Source of the DNA: Acidimicrobiales bacterium
GTDB taxonomy: Bacteria; Actinomycetota; Acidimicrobiia; Acidimicrobiales; Acidimicrobilacustridaceae
Length of the DNA: 33,581 nucleotides
Direction: 5' to 3'
Assembly: GCA_025455885.1 (NCBI GenBank)
Contig: JALOLR010000022.1
Location: forward strand, 1 to 33,581
This document shows, piece after piece, positions 24,038-33,581 of the stretch. The notes beneath the pieces were generated by a model. The model saw nothing but the letters and a program-made list of their open reading frames with translations. It was not told the origin of the DNA and made no database searches. Position numbers and translations under genes: made by a program. Position 1 is the first letter of the stretch. The number at the start of each line of letters is the position of its first letter.

Positions 24038-25044
24038 CCGGCCAACGCATCCTCGGCATCGAGACCAGCTGCGACGAGACGGCCGCGGCCGTCGTGGTCG
24101 ACGGGCACACGGTGCTGTCGTCGGTCGTGTCGAGCCAGGTCGACCTCCACGCCCGCTTCGGCGGGGTCGTGCCCGAGATCGCCAGCCGGGCCCACGTCGA
24201 GCTGCTCACCCCGGTGGTGGCCCGCGCCCTGGTCGAGGCCGGGATCGACGACGACCACGTCGACGCTGTCGCGGCCACGGTCGGGCCGGGCCTGGTCGGC
24301 GCGCTCCTGGTGGGGGTCAGCGCCGCGAAGACGCTCGCCCTGGTCTGGGACGTGCCCTTCGTGGCGGTGAACCACCTCGAGGCCCACCTGTACGCGGCGT
24401 TGCTCGAGGACCCGGCGCTCGAGTTCCCCGTCGTCGTCCTGCTCGTCTCGGGCGGGCACACCCTGTTGGTCCACATGGAGGGCCACGGCCGCTACCAGGT
24501 CCTGGGCTCCACGATCGACGACGCCGCCGGGGAGGCGTTCGACAAGGTCGCCCGCTACCTCGGCCTCGGGTACCCCGGCGGTCCGGCCATCGACGAGATC
24601 GCCATGGACGGCGACCCCGAGGCCGTCGCCTTCCCCCGGGCCATCCTCGACGAGGGCTACGACTTCTCCTTCTCCGGGCTCAAGACGGCCGTGGTCAACC
24701 ACGTGCGTCGCCACCCCGACGTGGCCACGGCCGACGTGGCGGCGTCGTTCCAGGAGGCCGTGGTCGACGTGTTGGTGACCAAGGCCCGCCGAGCGGTCCG
24801 GGACCTCGGCGCCCGGGGGCTCGTCCTCGCAGGAGGCGTGGCCGCCAACTCCCAGCTCCGCGAGCGGGTCATCGACGTCTGCATGGCCGATGGTCTGCAC
24901 CCGTACCTGCCGGGTCGGTCGATGTGCACCGACAACGCCGCGATGGTGGCCGCCGCGGGGTGGTACCGGCTCCGTTCCGACGGGCCGAGCCCGCTGTCGA
25001 CCGGCGCGATGCCCAACCTGCGACTGGCCTCGACGACGTCCTGA
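24034..25044 (+). CDS. tsaD: tRNA N6-adenosine threonylcarbamoyltransferase TsaD
   Basis: This 336-residue catalytic subunit of t6A synthesis starts [16 protein letters not shown]. The metal ligands H114 and H118 are in [10 protein letters not shown], and [34 protein letters not shown] and the C-terminal [11 protein letters not shown] follow. Length matches the family. GTG 24034 overlaps the rimI stop (GTGA) and directly precedes the conserved N-terminus. It is the last gene of the tsa cluster; a promoter and CIRCE elements for groES lie downstream. Confidence 0.96.
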   Translation: MTGQRILGIETSCDETAAAVVVDGHTVLSSVVSSQVDLHARFGGVVPEIASRAHVELLTPVVARALVEAGIDDDHVDAVAATVGPGLVGALLVGVSAAKTLALVWDVPFVAVNHLEAHLYAALLEDPALEFPVVVLLVSGGHTLLVHMEGHGRYQVLGSTIDDAAGEAFDKVARYLGLGYPGGPAIDEIAMDGDPEAVAFPRAILDEGYDFSFSGLKTAVVNHVRRHPDVATADVAASFQEAVVDVLVTKARRAVRDLGARGLVLAGGVAANSQLRERVIDVCMADGLHPYLPGRSMCTDNAAMVAAAGWYRLRSDGPSPLSTGAMPNLRLASTTS

Positions 25045-25083
25045 GCGGGACTCCCGCCGCCCGGGTCCGCCTGTCCGCCCGGG

Positions 25084-25112
25084 TTGCTCCCCGCCCGAGC
25101 GCGCCCTATCGT
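25084..25112 (+). promoter_or_regulatory. Promoter of groES-groEL
   Basis: TTGCTC (25084-25089) and TATCGT (25107-25112) are separated by 17 bases. The predicted start at about 25119 lies inside the first CIRCE element, a good geometry for HrcA repression. Confidence 0.7.
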
Positions 25113-25138
25113 TAGCAGTCGATCGGGGCGAGTGCTAA
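25112..25138 (+). promoter_or_regulatory. CIRCE operator 1 (HrcA site)
   Basis: TTAGCAGTC (25112-25120), nine bases, then GAGTGCTAA (25130-25138). This differs from the CIRCE consensus TTAGCACTC-N9-GAGTGCTAA at one position. It overlaps the start of transcription, so HrcA should repress groESL until heat shock or misfolding. Confidence 0.93.
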
Positions 25139-25162
25139 GCACTTCCCTGCCGCGAGTGCCAG
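25136..25162 (+). promoter_or_regulatory. CIRCE-like operator 2, degenerate and overlapping
   Basis: TAAGCACTT (25136-25144), nine bases, GAGTGCCAG (25154-25162). Each half matches seven of nine consensus bases and the spacer is exactly nine. It shares its first three bases with the end of operator 1. Confidence 0.6.
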
Positions 25163-25187
25163 ACCCCGCCAACGGAGGCGCCTTCCA

Positions 25188-27141
<1,954 letters not shown>

Positions 27142-27178
27142 GCCGGGCTCCGGTCCGGGTCACGTCGACCTGACGCCC

Positions 27179-27208
27179 GGTGGGCCGGTCCTTCGGGGCC
27201 GGCCCACC
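27179..27208 (+). terminator. UUCG-capped hairpin between convergent groEL and channel gene
   Basis: GGTGGGCCGGTCC (27179-27191) pairs with GGGCCGGCCCACC (27196-27208) along 13 pairs with one G-U. It closes on TTCG, a highly stable tetraloop. No T-tract is seen on either strand. Its place between two convergent genes suggests a terminator for both directions. Confidence 0.8.
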
Positions 27209-27240
27209 GTCGCGTCCGGACCCCCGCACGCCCGTCGCGC

Positions 27241-27984
27241 TCAGTCGGCGTTGCGGCTGCGGAACTCGTGGAGGCCCCCCGGCGCCTCGGCGGCGCGACG
27301 TTCGGAGCCGTAGAGGCTCACCACCCGCGCCACGGTGGTGACGAGGTACACCTGGCCGAGGATGGCCTGCGCGACGGCCGCGGCCCGCCCGGCCGGCGCC
27401 AGCGGGGCGAGGTCGCCGTAGCCCACGGTGGTGAGGGTGACGAAGCTGAAGTACTCGAACTCGCCCACCGTCGGCGTGGGGCTCCCGGCGAAGAACGGCT
27501 GGGGGCTGACCGAGGCCAGGGCGAGGTAGATCATGGTGAACCACAGGCCGATCACCAGGTAGGCGCTGACGGCCGCGGTCAGCGTGTTGAGGTTCACGCG
27601 GCGGTGCCCGAGTGCGGCACGGACCATCGACGGGAAGACCAGCGCGAAGAGCACGGCGAAGCCGGCGCTGGAGATCGTGATCACGTGGCGATCGTCCACC
27701 TCCGTGACGAGGCCGACGACGAGCGCCGTGATGGAGGACACCGCCACCACGCCGATCACGACGGCCGCGAACCGCATCGTCGCCGGCGACACCCCCGAGC
27801 GGCGGAGCGCCACGACGACCAGGGCGACCGTGAAGGGGAAGGCGAGGATGCCGCCGCCGCGCACCAGCCCGGTGAACGGGACGACGATCATGGTGGCGAC
27901 GCACAGCACCAGCACCGGGAGGAAGCTGCCGGGATCGAGCACCGCATCGCGCCACGGTGCGGGCAGTGAGCGCTCGTCGGCCAC
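27241..27984 (-). CDS. Potassium-channel-like membrane protein
   Basis: The 247-residue product has about six hydrophobic stretches (near 21-40, 45-62, 71-92, 100-121, 134-157, 202-226). Between the last two lies a re-entrant pore loop with the selectivity filter TVGYGD at 186-191. This is the Ion_trans_2/Kv-type pore. No arginine-rich voltage sensor and no RCK domain are apparent, so gating is unknown. The start is a GTG (27984 on the minus strand) seven bases after a TACCCT -10 box, which suggests a leaderless mRNA. It is the only minus-strand gene I support here. Confidence 0.88.
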   Translation of the reverse strand: MADERSLPAPWRDAVLDPGSFLPVLVLCVATMIVVPFTGLVRGGGILAFPFTVALVVVALRRSGVSPATMRFAAVVIGVVAVSSITALVVGLVTEVDDRHVITISSAGFAVLFALVFPSMVRAALGHRRVNLNTLTAAVSAYLVIGLWFTMIYLALASVSPQPFFAGSPTPTVGEFEYFSFVTLTTVGYGDLAPLAPAGRAAAVAQAILGQVYLVTTVARVVSLYGSERRAAEAPGGLHEFRSRNAD

Positions 27985-27991
27985 GCACCGG

Positions 27992-27997
27992 AGGGTA
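27992..27997 (-). promoter_or_regulatory. Candidate -10 box of the channel gene
   Basis: Read on the minus strand the bases are TACCCT. Seven bases separate it from the GTG start, so the expected transcription start coincides with the start codon. No clear -35 is seen. Confidence 0.5.
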
Positions 27998-28007
27998 GAG
28001 GCCCTCG

Positions 28008-28021
28008 CCGGTCGCGACCGG
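28008..28021. promoter_or_regulatory. 14-bp perfect palindrome in the divergent promoter region
   Basis: CCGGTCGCGACCGG is an exact inverted repeat centred between 28014 and 28015. It lies just upstream of the channel-gene -10 box and about 50 bases before the -10 of the rightward gene. A dimeric repressor site is possible; its family cannot be named. Confidence 0.4.
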
Positions 28022-28073
28022 GACCGTCGGGCTGGTGGTCGTGTCGGCGGGGCCGGTCACAGGGGCGGCTGGG

Positions 28074-28079
28074 TATCCT
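28074..28079 (+). promoter_or_regulatory. Candidate -10 box of the 52-aa gene
   Basis: TATCCT ends six bases before ATG 28086, so transcription should start on or beside the A of the start codon. There is no SD. This supports a leaderless message and the choice of that ATG. Confidence 0.5.
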
Positions 28080-28085
28080 GCCGGG

Positions 28086-28244
28086 ATGGACTCCCCTGCA
28101 CCTGATCCCGAGAAGCTGTTGGCGGCCTGGATGGAGTGGGAGCGCGGCGACCAGACGCCGGGCCGGGTGATGGCCAACCTGAAGACGGCCGGGATGCCCG
28201 AGCTGTTGCGCCAGCTCGTGGACGCCCACGCCACGTCCTCGTAG
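28086..28244 (+). CDS. Unknown 52-aa protein
   Basis: The product starts MDSPAPDPEKLLAAWMEWER and has a helical, charged pattern with LLAAWMEWERG and LLRQLVDAHA, no cysteines and no membrane segment. I recognise no domain. Support for a real gene comes from the well-placed TATCCT box six bases before the ATG and from an amphipathic sequence unlike random GC-rich translation. The frame opens upstream to 28035 but the promoter argues for 28086. It is divergent from the channel gene and 52 bases before the Nudix gene. Confidence 0.6.
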   Translation: MDSPAPDPEKLLAAWMEWERGDQTPGRVMANLKTAGMPELLRQLVDAHATSS

Positions 28245-28296
28245 GGCGTTGCCCGACCGAGGGGGCCGCCAGCGCATCCCCCGACCGCACTCGACG

Positions 28297-28986
28297 ATGC
28301 CGGGTCGGGAGGCCCCGTGGGCGGCGGTGCCGGCGCGTCGACGGCACCTGTCGCTGGCCGAGGTCGAGGCGGCGCTCCAGTCGGCCCCGCCCGCACAGCC
28401 GTCCGATCGCGAGGGGACCGGTGCGACCGCGTCGGCGGTGCTCGTCCCGCTCTACGAGGCCGACGGCGAGGTCGTGGTGGTGCTCACCCGACGCGCCCAG
28501 CACATGCGCAGCCACCGGGGGGAGGTGGCCTTCCCGGGCGGCCGTCAGGAGCCCGGCGAGGACCTCTGGGCCACGGCGCTGCGCGAGGCCGAGGAGGAGG
28601 TGGCCCTCGATCCGGCCTCGGTCACCCGGGTCGGCGAGCTCGACCACCTCCGCACGGTGACGAGCCACTCGTTCATCGTGCCGTTCGTCGGCGTGCTGGA
28701 CGGCGTCCCCGACCTGGTGGCGTCGCCGGCCGAGGTGGAGCACGTCCTGCACGTCCCGCTGGCCGAGCTGCTCGCCGACGACGTGTTCCGCGAGGAGCGC
28801 TGGGGGGTGGCGCCCATGGACCGGCCCATCTTCTTCTTCGACGTCGTCGGCGACACCATCTGGGGGGCGACGGCGGCGATGCTGCGCAACCTGTTGTGCC
28901 TCCTCACCGGCACCTACGACCCCGCCGACCGGCCCCTGCCGTGGGGAGCCCGCCCCGGCGAGGCCGCTCGGCACGATCACGCCTGA
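28297..28986 (+). CDS. Nudix hydrolase, NudL/CoA-pyrophosphatase type
   Basis: From ATG 28297 the product is 229 residues. VVVLTRRAQHMRSHRGEVAFPGG matches the NudL (UPF0035) signature that precedes the Nudix box in CoA and acyl-CoA pyrophosphatases. The box itself runs GRQEPGEDLWATALREAEEEVAL (82-104), with alanine instead of the usual last glycine. The metal-binding REAEEE is intact. A TTG at 28249 would add 16 residues but has no better SD, so the ATG is a choice of convenience. CoA diphosphatase activity is inferred from the family. Confidence 0.85.
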   Translation: MPGREAPWAAVPARRRHLSLAEVEAALQSAPPAQPSDREGTGATASAVLVPLYEADGEVVVVLTRRAQHMRSHRGEVAFPGGRQEPGEDLWATALREAEEEVALDPASVTRVGELDHLRTVTSHSFIVPFVGVLDGVPDLVASPAEVEHVLHVPLAELLADDVFREERWGVAPMDRPIFFFDVVGDTIWGATAAMLRNLLCLLTGTYDPADRPLPWGARPGEAARHDHA

Positions 28987-29006
28987 GCCGAGCCGGGTCG
29001 AGGGGC

Positions 29007-29012
29007 TACCGT
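29007..29012 (+). promoter_or_regulatory. Candidate -10 box of the 130-aa gene
   Basis: TACCGT lies seven bases before ATG 29020. CTGAGC (28983-28988) is a possible -35 at 18 bases. The message would be leaderless. Confidence 0.5.
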
Positions 29013-29019
29013 TCGCCCC

Positions 29020-29412
29020 ATGCCCCAGTTGATCTTCGAAGGCAACACCCACAGCGAGCTGGTCGCGCAGGTCCGGGCCTGGTTGGCGTCGATGGACGAG
29101 AACCCCGACGGCACCCTCTCGATGTCCGACGCCATCACCCAGGGGGCGGGGCTCACGAAGGACGCGCTGCGCATCATCGCCACCGCCGCGCCCGCGCCGG
29201 TGGCGCAGAACGACGTGGTGAAGGCCCTCACCGACATGGGCTACAAGGTCACCGACGCCACCTCGAAGGCCATGGTGGACGGACTGCAGAGCGTCGAGGC
29301 CCTGACCGGGGGCAGCATCGTCGAGCAGGTCTCGGACCGGGGCCGCTCGACGCTCTGGTCGATGAACCAGAAGGTCGCCAAGCAGGTGCTGCGCACGCTC
29401 GCCGGGAACTGA
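29020..29412 (+). CDS. Unknown 130-aa protein
   Basis: The product (MPQLIFEGNTHSELVAQVRAWLASM at its start) is soluble, with a first part carrying a NTHSELVAQVRAWL helix. A second half (LTKDALRIIATAAPAPVAQNDVVKALTDMGYKVTDATSKAMVDGLQSVEALTGG) has a spacing reminiscent of a winged-helix fold, but I cannot assign a family. It has no cysteine and no signal peptide. ATG 29020 is fixed by a TACCGT box seven bases upstream. It stands alone between the Nudix gene and the guaB3 promoter. Confidence 0.75.
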   Translation: MPQLIFEGNTHSELVAQVRAWLASMDENPDGTLSMSDAITQGAGLTKDALRIIATAAPAPVAQNDVVKALTDMGYKVTDATSKAMVDGLQSVEALTGGSIVEQVSDRGRSTLWSMNQKVAKQVLRTLAGN

Positions 29413-29456
29413 TCCGGGTCGCCCGACTCGGGCCGGGAGCGGTCGTCGGGAGCGGA

Positions 29457-29462
29457 TAGGCT
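29457..29462 (+). promoter_or_regulatory. Candidate -10 box of guaB3
   Basis: TAGGCT fits the TANNNT pattern. The expected start near 29469 leaves a leader of about 70 bases before ATG 29538, unlike the leaderless neighbours. No clear -35 is seen. Confidence 0.45.
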
Positions 29463-29479
29463 CGGGGCTTCAGCGGAGA

Positions 29480-29530
29480 GGGGCCCAGCGGGCCTTCCTT
29501 CGCCGTTTTCTCCCCAACCCAGCGAAGGGA
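29480..29530 (+). promoter_or_regulatory. Structured guaB3 leader covering the ribosome binding site
   Basis: Stem 1 pairs GGGGCCC (29480-29486, with G-U ends) with GGGCCTT (29490-29496) around AGC. Stem 2 pairs TTCCTTCGC (29495-29503) with GCGAAGGGA (29522-29530), one G-U, around an 18-base loop containing TTTT. Stem 2 hides the likely SD (GAAGGGA) of guaB3, and the two stems share bases 29495-29496, so they compete at their edge. Confidence 0.45.
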
Positions 29531-29537
29531 CACGCGA

Positions 29538-30701
29538 ATGGCCGAGGTCGAGATCGGGATGGGCAAGTCGGGGCGCCGGGCCTACGGGTTCGACGACATC
29601 GCCATCGTGCCCAGCCGCCGCACCCGCGACCCCGAGGACGTCGACATCTCCTGGGAGATCGACGCCTTCCGCTTCGAGTTGCCCCTCATGGCGTCGGCCA
29701 TGGACGGCGTGGTCAGCCCGGCCACCGCCATCGAGATCGGTCGCCTCGGCGGGGTGGGGGTGTTGAACCTCGAGGGCCTGTGGACCCGCTACGAGGACCC
29801 GGAGTCGTTGTTCGAGGAGATCAGCGAGCTGCCCACCGACAAGGCAACCGCCCGCATGCAACAGCTCTACCTCGAGCCGGTGAAGCCCGAGCTCATCGGC
29901 CGGCGCATCCGCGAGATCAAGGACGCCGGTGTCGTGAGCTGCGCGTCGGTCACGCCGCAGCGCACCGCCGCCTTCGCGCAGGAGTTCATCGACGCCGAGC
30001 TCGATCTGCTCGTCATCCAGGGCACCGTGGTGTCCGCCGAGCACGTGTCGAAGACGGTCGAGCCGCTCAACCTCAAGCGGTTCGTCCGCGAGCTCGACAT
30101 CCCGGTCATCGTGGGCGGGTGCGCGAGCTACCAGGCGGCCCTGCACCTCATGCGCACCGGCGCCGCCGGGGTGCTCGTGGGCGTCGGCCCCGGCCACGCC
30201 TGCACCACCCGCGGCGTCCTCGGCCTGGGTGTGCCCCAGGCCACGGCCATCGCCGACGCCCGGGCGGCGCGCATGCGCCACCTCGACGAGACCGGGGTCT
30301 ACTGCCAAGTCATCGCCGACGGCGGCATGGGCACCGGCGGCGACATCGCCAAGGCGATCGTGTGCGGTGCCGACGCGGTGATGATCGGCTCGCCGCTGGC
30401 CGCGGCCTCCGAGGCCCCCGGCCGCGGGTACCACTGGGGCATGGCCACCTTCCACCCCACCCTGCCCCGCGGCGCCCGGGTCCAGACCTCCATCCGCGGT
30501 TCGCTCGAGGAGATCCTGGTGGGCCCGGCCCACGAGAACGACGGACGCATGAACCTGTTCGGCGCCCTGCGCACCTCGATGGCCACGTGCGGCTACGAGA
30601 CGGTCAAGGAGTTCCAGAAGGCCGAGGTCATGGTGGCGCCGGCGCTGCAGACCGAGGGCAAGAACCTGCAGAAGTCCCAGGGCGTCGGGATGGGGCATTG
30701 A
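29538..30701 (+). CDS. guaB3: GuaB3 family IMP dehydrogenase-like protein
   Basis: The 387-residue protein has the IMPDH/GMPR barrel: [19 protein letters not shown], then [31 protein letters not shown], and the catalytic loop [15 protein letters not shown] with C222. [31 protein letters not shown] binds phosphate. It lacks the CBS pair of GuaB. GuaB3 proteins of cyanobacteria act as IMP dehydrogenases without CBS domains, and those of actinobacteria are less studied. Location directly upstream of guaA supports a role in IMP-to-GMP flow. ATG 29538 has GAAGGGA eight bases before it. Confidence 0.93.
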   Translation: MAEVEIGMGKSGRRAYGFDDIAIVPSRRTRDPEDVDISWEIDAFRFELPLMASAMDGVVSPATAIEIGRLGGVGVLNLEGLWTRYEDPESLFEEISELPTDKATARMQQLYLEPVKPELIGRRIREIKDAGVVSCASVTPQRTAAFAQEFIDAELDLLVIQGTVVSAEHVSKTVEPLNLKRFVRELDIPVIVGGCASYQAALHLMRTGAAGVLVGVGPGHACTTRGVLGLGVPQATAIADARAARMRHLDETGVYCQVIADGGMGTGGDIAKAIVCGADAVMIGSPLAAASEAPGRGYHWGMATFHPTLPRGARVQTSIRGSLEEILVGPAHENDGRMNLFGALRTSMATCGYETVKEFQKAEVMVAPALQTEGKNLQKSQGVGMGH

Positions 30702-30768
30702 CGCTGCGATCCGCGCGTCGGATCCCCACCCACCCCCGACGAACCCCTCCCGCTCCCGTGAACCCCGC

Positions 30769-32322
<1,554 letters not shown>

Positions 32323-32422
32323 CCGGTCCGCGGCGGTCGGCGCTCGGATCCCTCCCCGCGCCGCCCGTGACCCGTCCCCACGAGCTTCGCCCGTCCGGCG
32401 GCGGGTCCAGACCTGGGATCCG

Positions 32423-32428
32423 TAGCCT
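32423..32428 (+). promoter_or_regulatory. Candidate -10 box of the VOC-fold gene
   Basis: TAGCCT ends six bases before ATG 32435; no SD is present. This points to a leaderless message and decides between ATG 32435 and the in-frame GTG at 32429. The 112-bp gap after guaA holds nothing else I can name. Confidence 0.5.
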
Positions 32429-32434
32429 GTGGCG

Positions 32435-32839
32435 ATGCAGCGGAGCTTCTTCTCGGTCCTGAGCGACGACCTGCCAGGTACGCGCGACTGGTACGTCGCG
32501 CTCTTCGACTACCGGGTCGACTTCGACAGCGACTGGTTCGTGCAGTTGCAGGCCCCCGACGTCCCGAGGCTGGAGCTCGGGATCATCGCCCGCGGTCACC
32601 GGATCGTCCCGGACGCGCTGCGGTCGTCCCCGACGGGAGGGCTCCTGACCGTCGTCGTCGACGACGTCGACGCGCTCCACCAGCGGGCGCAGCAACGCGG
32701 GGTGGAGGTGCTCGAACCGCCCACGGACCTGTTCTACGGGCAGCGCCGGATGCTGCTCGTCGACCCGAACGGGATGATCGTCGACGTGTCGAGCGAGTGC
32801 CCGCCCGATCCGGACTGGCTGTCGACACTGGGAGGCTGA
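32435..32839 (+). CDS. VOC (glyoxalase/bleomycin-resistance fold) protein
   Basis: This 134-residue protein starts MQRSFFSVLSDDLPGTRDWYVALFDYRVDFDSDWFVQLQ. It ends YGQRRMLLVDPNGMIVDVSS, with a beta-alpha-beta-beta-beta repeat typical of the vicinal-oxygen-chelate fold. VDDVDALHQRAQQRGVEVLEPPTD is the second module. The family spans glyoxalases, dioxygenases and antibiotic-binding proteins, and no substrate can be named. A GTG two codons earlier (32429) is possible but lies too close to the -10 box. Confidence 0.85.
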   Translation: MQRSFFSVLSDDLPGTRDWYVALFDYRVDFDSDWFVQLQAPDVPRLELGIIARGHRIVPDALRSSPTGGLLTVVVDDVDALHQRAQQRGVEVLEPPTDLFYGQRRMLLVDPNGMIVDVSSECPPDPDWLSTLGG

Positions 32840-32853
32840 CCGGGCTGTCCGCC

Positions 32854-32859
32854 TAGTTT
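32854..32859 (+). promoter_or_regulatory. Candidate -10 box of the SRPBCC gene
   Basis: TAGTTT ends six bases before ATG 32866, and no SD is seen. It lies only about 15 bases after the VOC-gene stop, so the gene can be transcribed on its own. Confidence 0.5.
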
Positions 32860-32865
32860 GGCCGG

Positions 32866-33399
32866 ATGCCAGATGAACGCGATGCCCCTGACGCCGAAGG
32901 CCCGAACCAGCCGGACGACGCGACGAACAGCCCCGACGTGAGCGACGTCGCCGACGTCGTGACGGTGGAGCGCACGATCCCGGCGGAGGCGTCGGCGATC
33001 TTCGCCCTCCTCGCCGATCCCGTCCGTCATCACGACATCGACGGTTCGGGCACGGTGGTGAAGGCCAAGGCCGGGTCCGAGCGGCTGGCGCTCGGCAGCC
33101 GGTTCGGGATGTCGATGAAGATGGGCATCCCCTACTCGATGGTCTCCGAGGTCGTGGAGTTCGAGGAGAACCGCCGGATCGCCTGGCAGACCCGAGGGCC
33201 CGGGTGGCTGGGCAGCAAGGTGGCGGGGCGGATCTGGCGCTACGAGCTCGAACCCGTCGAGGGCGGCACGCTCGTGCGCGAGAGCTGGGACATCCGCCAG
33301 GAGTCGCCGGTCTCCAAGCCGCTCGTCCGCCGTGGCGCCGACCGCACCCGGGCCAACATGGCGGCCACGCTCGCCCGGATCGAGCTGCTGGTCACCTGA
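32866..33399 (+). CDS. SRPBCC (START/polyketide-cyclase-like) family protein
   Basis: The 177-residue product has an acidic, probably disordered start (about residues 1-30). An SRPBCC fold follows: VVTVERTIPAEASAIFALLADPVRHHDIDGSG, then SRFGMSMKMGIPYSMVSEVVEFEENRRIAWQTRGPG, WRYELEPVEGGTLVRESWDIR and a C-terminal long helix TRANMAATLARIELLV. Members bind hydrophobic ligands in a deep pocket, often with no known activity in actinobacteria. There is no signal peptide. ATG 32866 fits the upstream -10 box. Confidence 0.82.
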   Translation: MPDERDAPDAEGPNQPDDATNSPDVSDVADVVTVERTIPAEASAIFALLADPVRHHDIDGSGTVVKAKAGSERLALGSRFGMSMKMGIPYSMVSEVVEFEENRRIAWQTRGPGWLGSKVAGRIWRYELEPVEGGTLVRESWDIRQESPVSKPLVRRGADRTRANMAATLARIELLVT

Positions 33400-33406
33400 G
33401 TCGGCG

Positions 33407-33581
33407 GTGACCGGGGCCCCCGCGAGCCGCGGTCTGTGGGCGAGCGCGGTCGAAGCCGCGGACGCGGACGCGGACGGCGCCACGCCCGGTGCCGGGCTGG
33501 TGGCGTTCGGGTGGGGGCCGGGCGCGCCCAGCGAGCGCGGCCGTGTGGGCGGGCGCGGGTCGGGAGATGTCGGGCGCCGCG
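33407..33581 (+). CDS. Possible start of a gene running off the window
   Basis: From GTG 33407, eight bases after the SRPBCC stop, a frame is open to the window end (58 codons, VTGAPASRGLWASAVEAADAD and on). In sequence this GC-rich, an open frame of that length is weak evidence, and I recognise no motif. A minus-strand gene ending elsewhere is equally possible. Confidence 0.25.
   Translation, partial: MTGAPASRGLWASAVEAADADADGATPGAGLVAFGWGPGAPSERGRVGGRGSGDVGRR
33458..33475 (+). repeat. Hexanucleotide GCGGAC, three copies
   Basis: Three exact tandem copies of GCGGAC lie in the 182-bp region after the SRPBCC gene. In the possible plus-strand frame they read as alternating Ala-Asp. Confidence 0.8.

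Noticed and set aside
29480-29496. Stem 1 of the guaB3 leader as the terminator of the 130-aa gene
   Set aside because: It lies downstream of the likely guaB3 -10 box, has a weak seven-pair stem with two G-U pairs, and fits better as part of the guaB3 leader.
32346-32421. Two GGATCC sites in the guaA-VOC gap as an inverted repeat
   Set aside because: They are about 65 bases apart with no extended pairing, so they are ordinary six-base palindromes.
32734-33483. 249-codon minus-strand frame opposite the SRPBCC gene
   Set aside because: The plus strand there reads as a coherent SRPBCC fold with its own -10 box, while the minus frame has no motif.

Overview
The window is a GC-rich (roughly 70 % by eye) bacterial chromosome segment carrying only core housekeeping genes. 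It most resembles an actinobacterium, and I suspect the class Acidimicrobiia. The order alr - tsaE - tsaB - rimI - tsaD - groES - groEL and the presence of guaB3 are typical of Actinobacteria. The frequent GTG starts, GTGA/TGATG stop-start overlaps and TANNNT -10 boxes fit as well. Taxonomy is inferred; there is no rRNA here.

Layout. (1) 1-7507: the distal S10/spc cluster, rplP (partial)-rpmC-rpsQ-rplN-rplX-rplE-rpsZ-rpsH-rplF-rplR-rpsE-rpmD-rplO-secY-adk-map, nearly all genes touching or overlapping. (2) 7508-11740: a hairpin and a promoter, then infA-rpmJ-rpsM-rpsK-rpsD-rpoA-rplQ-truA (alpha operon). (3) 11741-14094: a promoter, then rplM-rpsI-glmM. (4) 14095-22156: an oversized glmS-like gene, a three-domain AcpS-NnrE-NnrD fusion, a CBS-pair protein, alr and a P1/S58-family peptidase. 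This block supplies amino sugar and D-alanine for the wall and activates acyl carrier protein. (5) 22157-25044: tsaE-tsaB-rimI-tsaD (tRNA t6A synthesis plus ribosomal protein acetylation), apparently preceded by a leaderless 11-codon upstream ORF. (6) 25045-27141: groES-groEL under a sigma70-type promoter with two overlapping CIRCE operators, closed by a UUCG-capped hairpin. (7) 27241-28986: a minus-strand potassium-channel-like gene divergent from a 52-aa unknown protein, then a NudL-like Nudix hydrolase. (8) 29020-32322: a 130-aa unknown protein, then guaB3 and guaA (GMP synthesis), guaB3 with a structured leader. (9) 32435-33399: a VOC-fold protein and an SRPBCC protein, then an unresolved GC-rich end.

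No phage, transposon, CRISPR array, toxin-antitoxin pair or defence island is visible. The unusual biology lies within the housekeeping genes. The main points are the 1151-aa GlmS homologue with an about 140-aa insertion and an about 200-aa extension beyond the catalytic tail, the AcpS-Nnr trifunctional fusion, a probable CTG start codon on infA, the double CIRCE, the upstream ORF coupled to tsaE, and a recurring leaderless promoter architecture (a TANNNT box ending 6-7 nt before the start codon) at six places.
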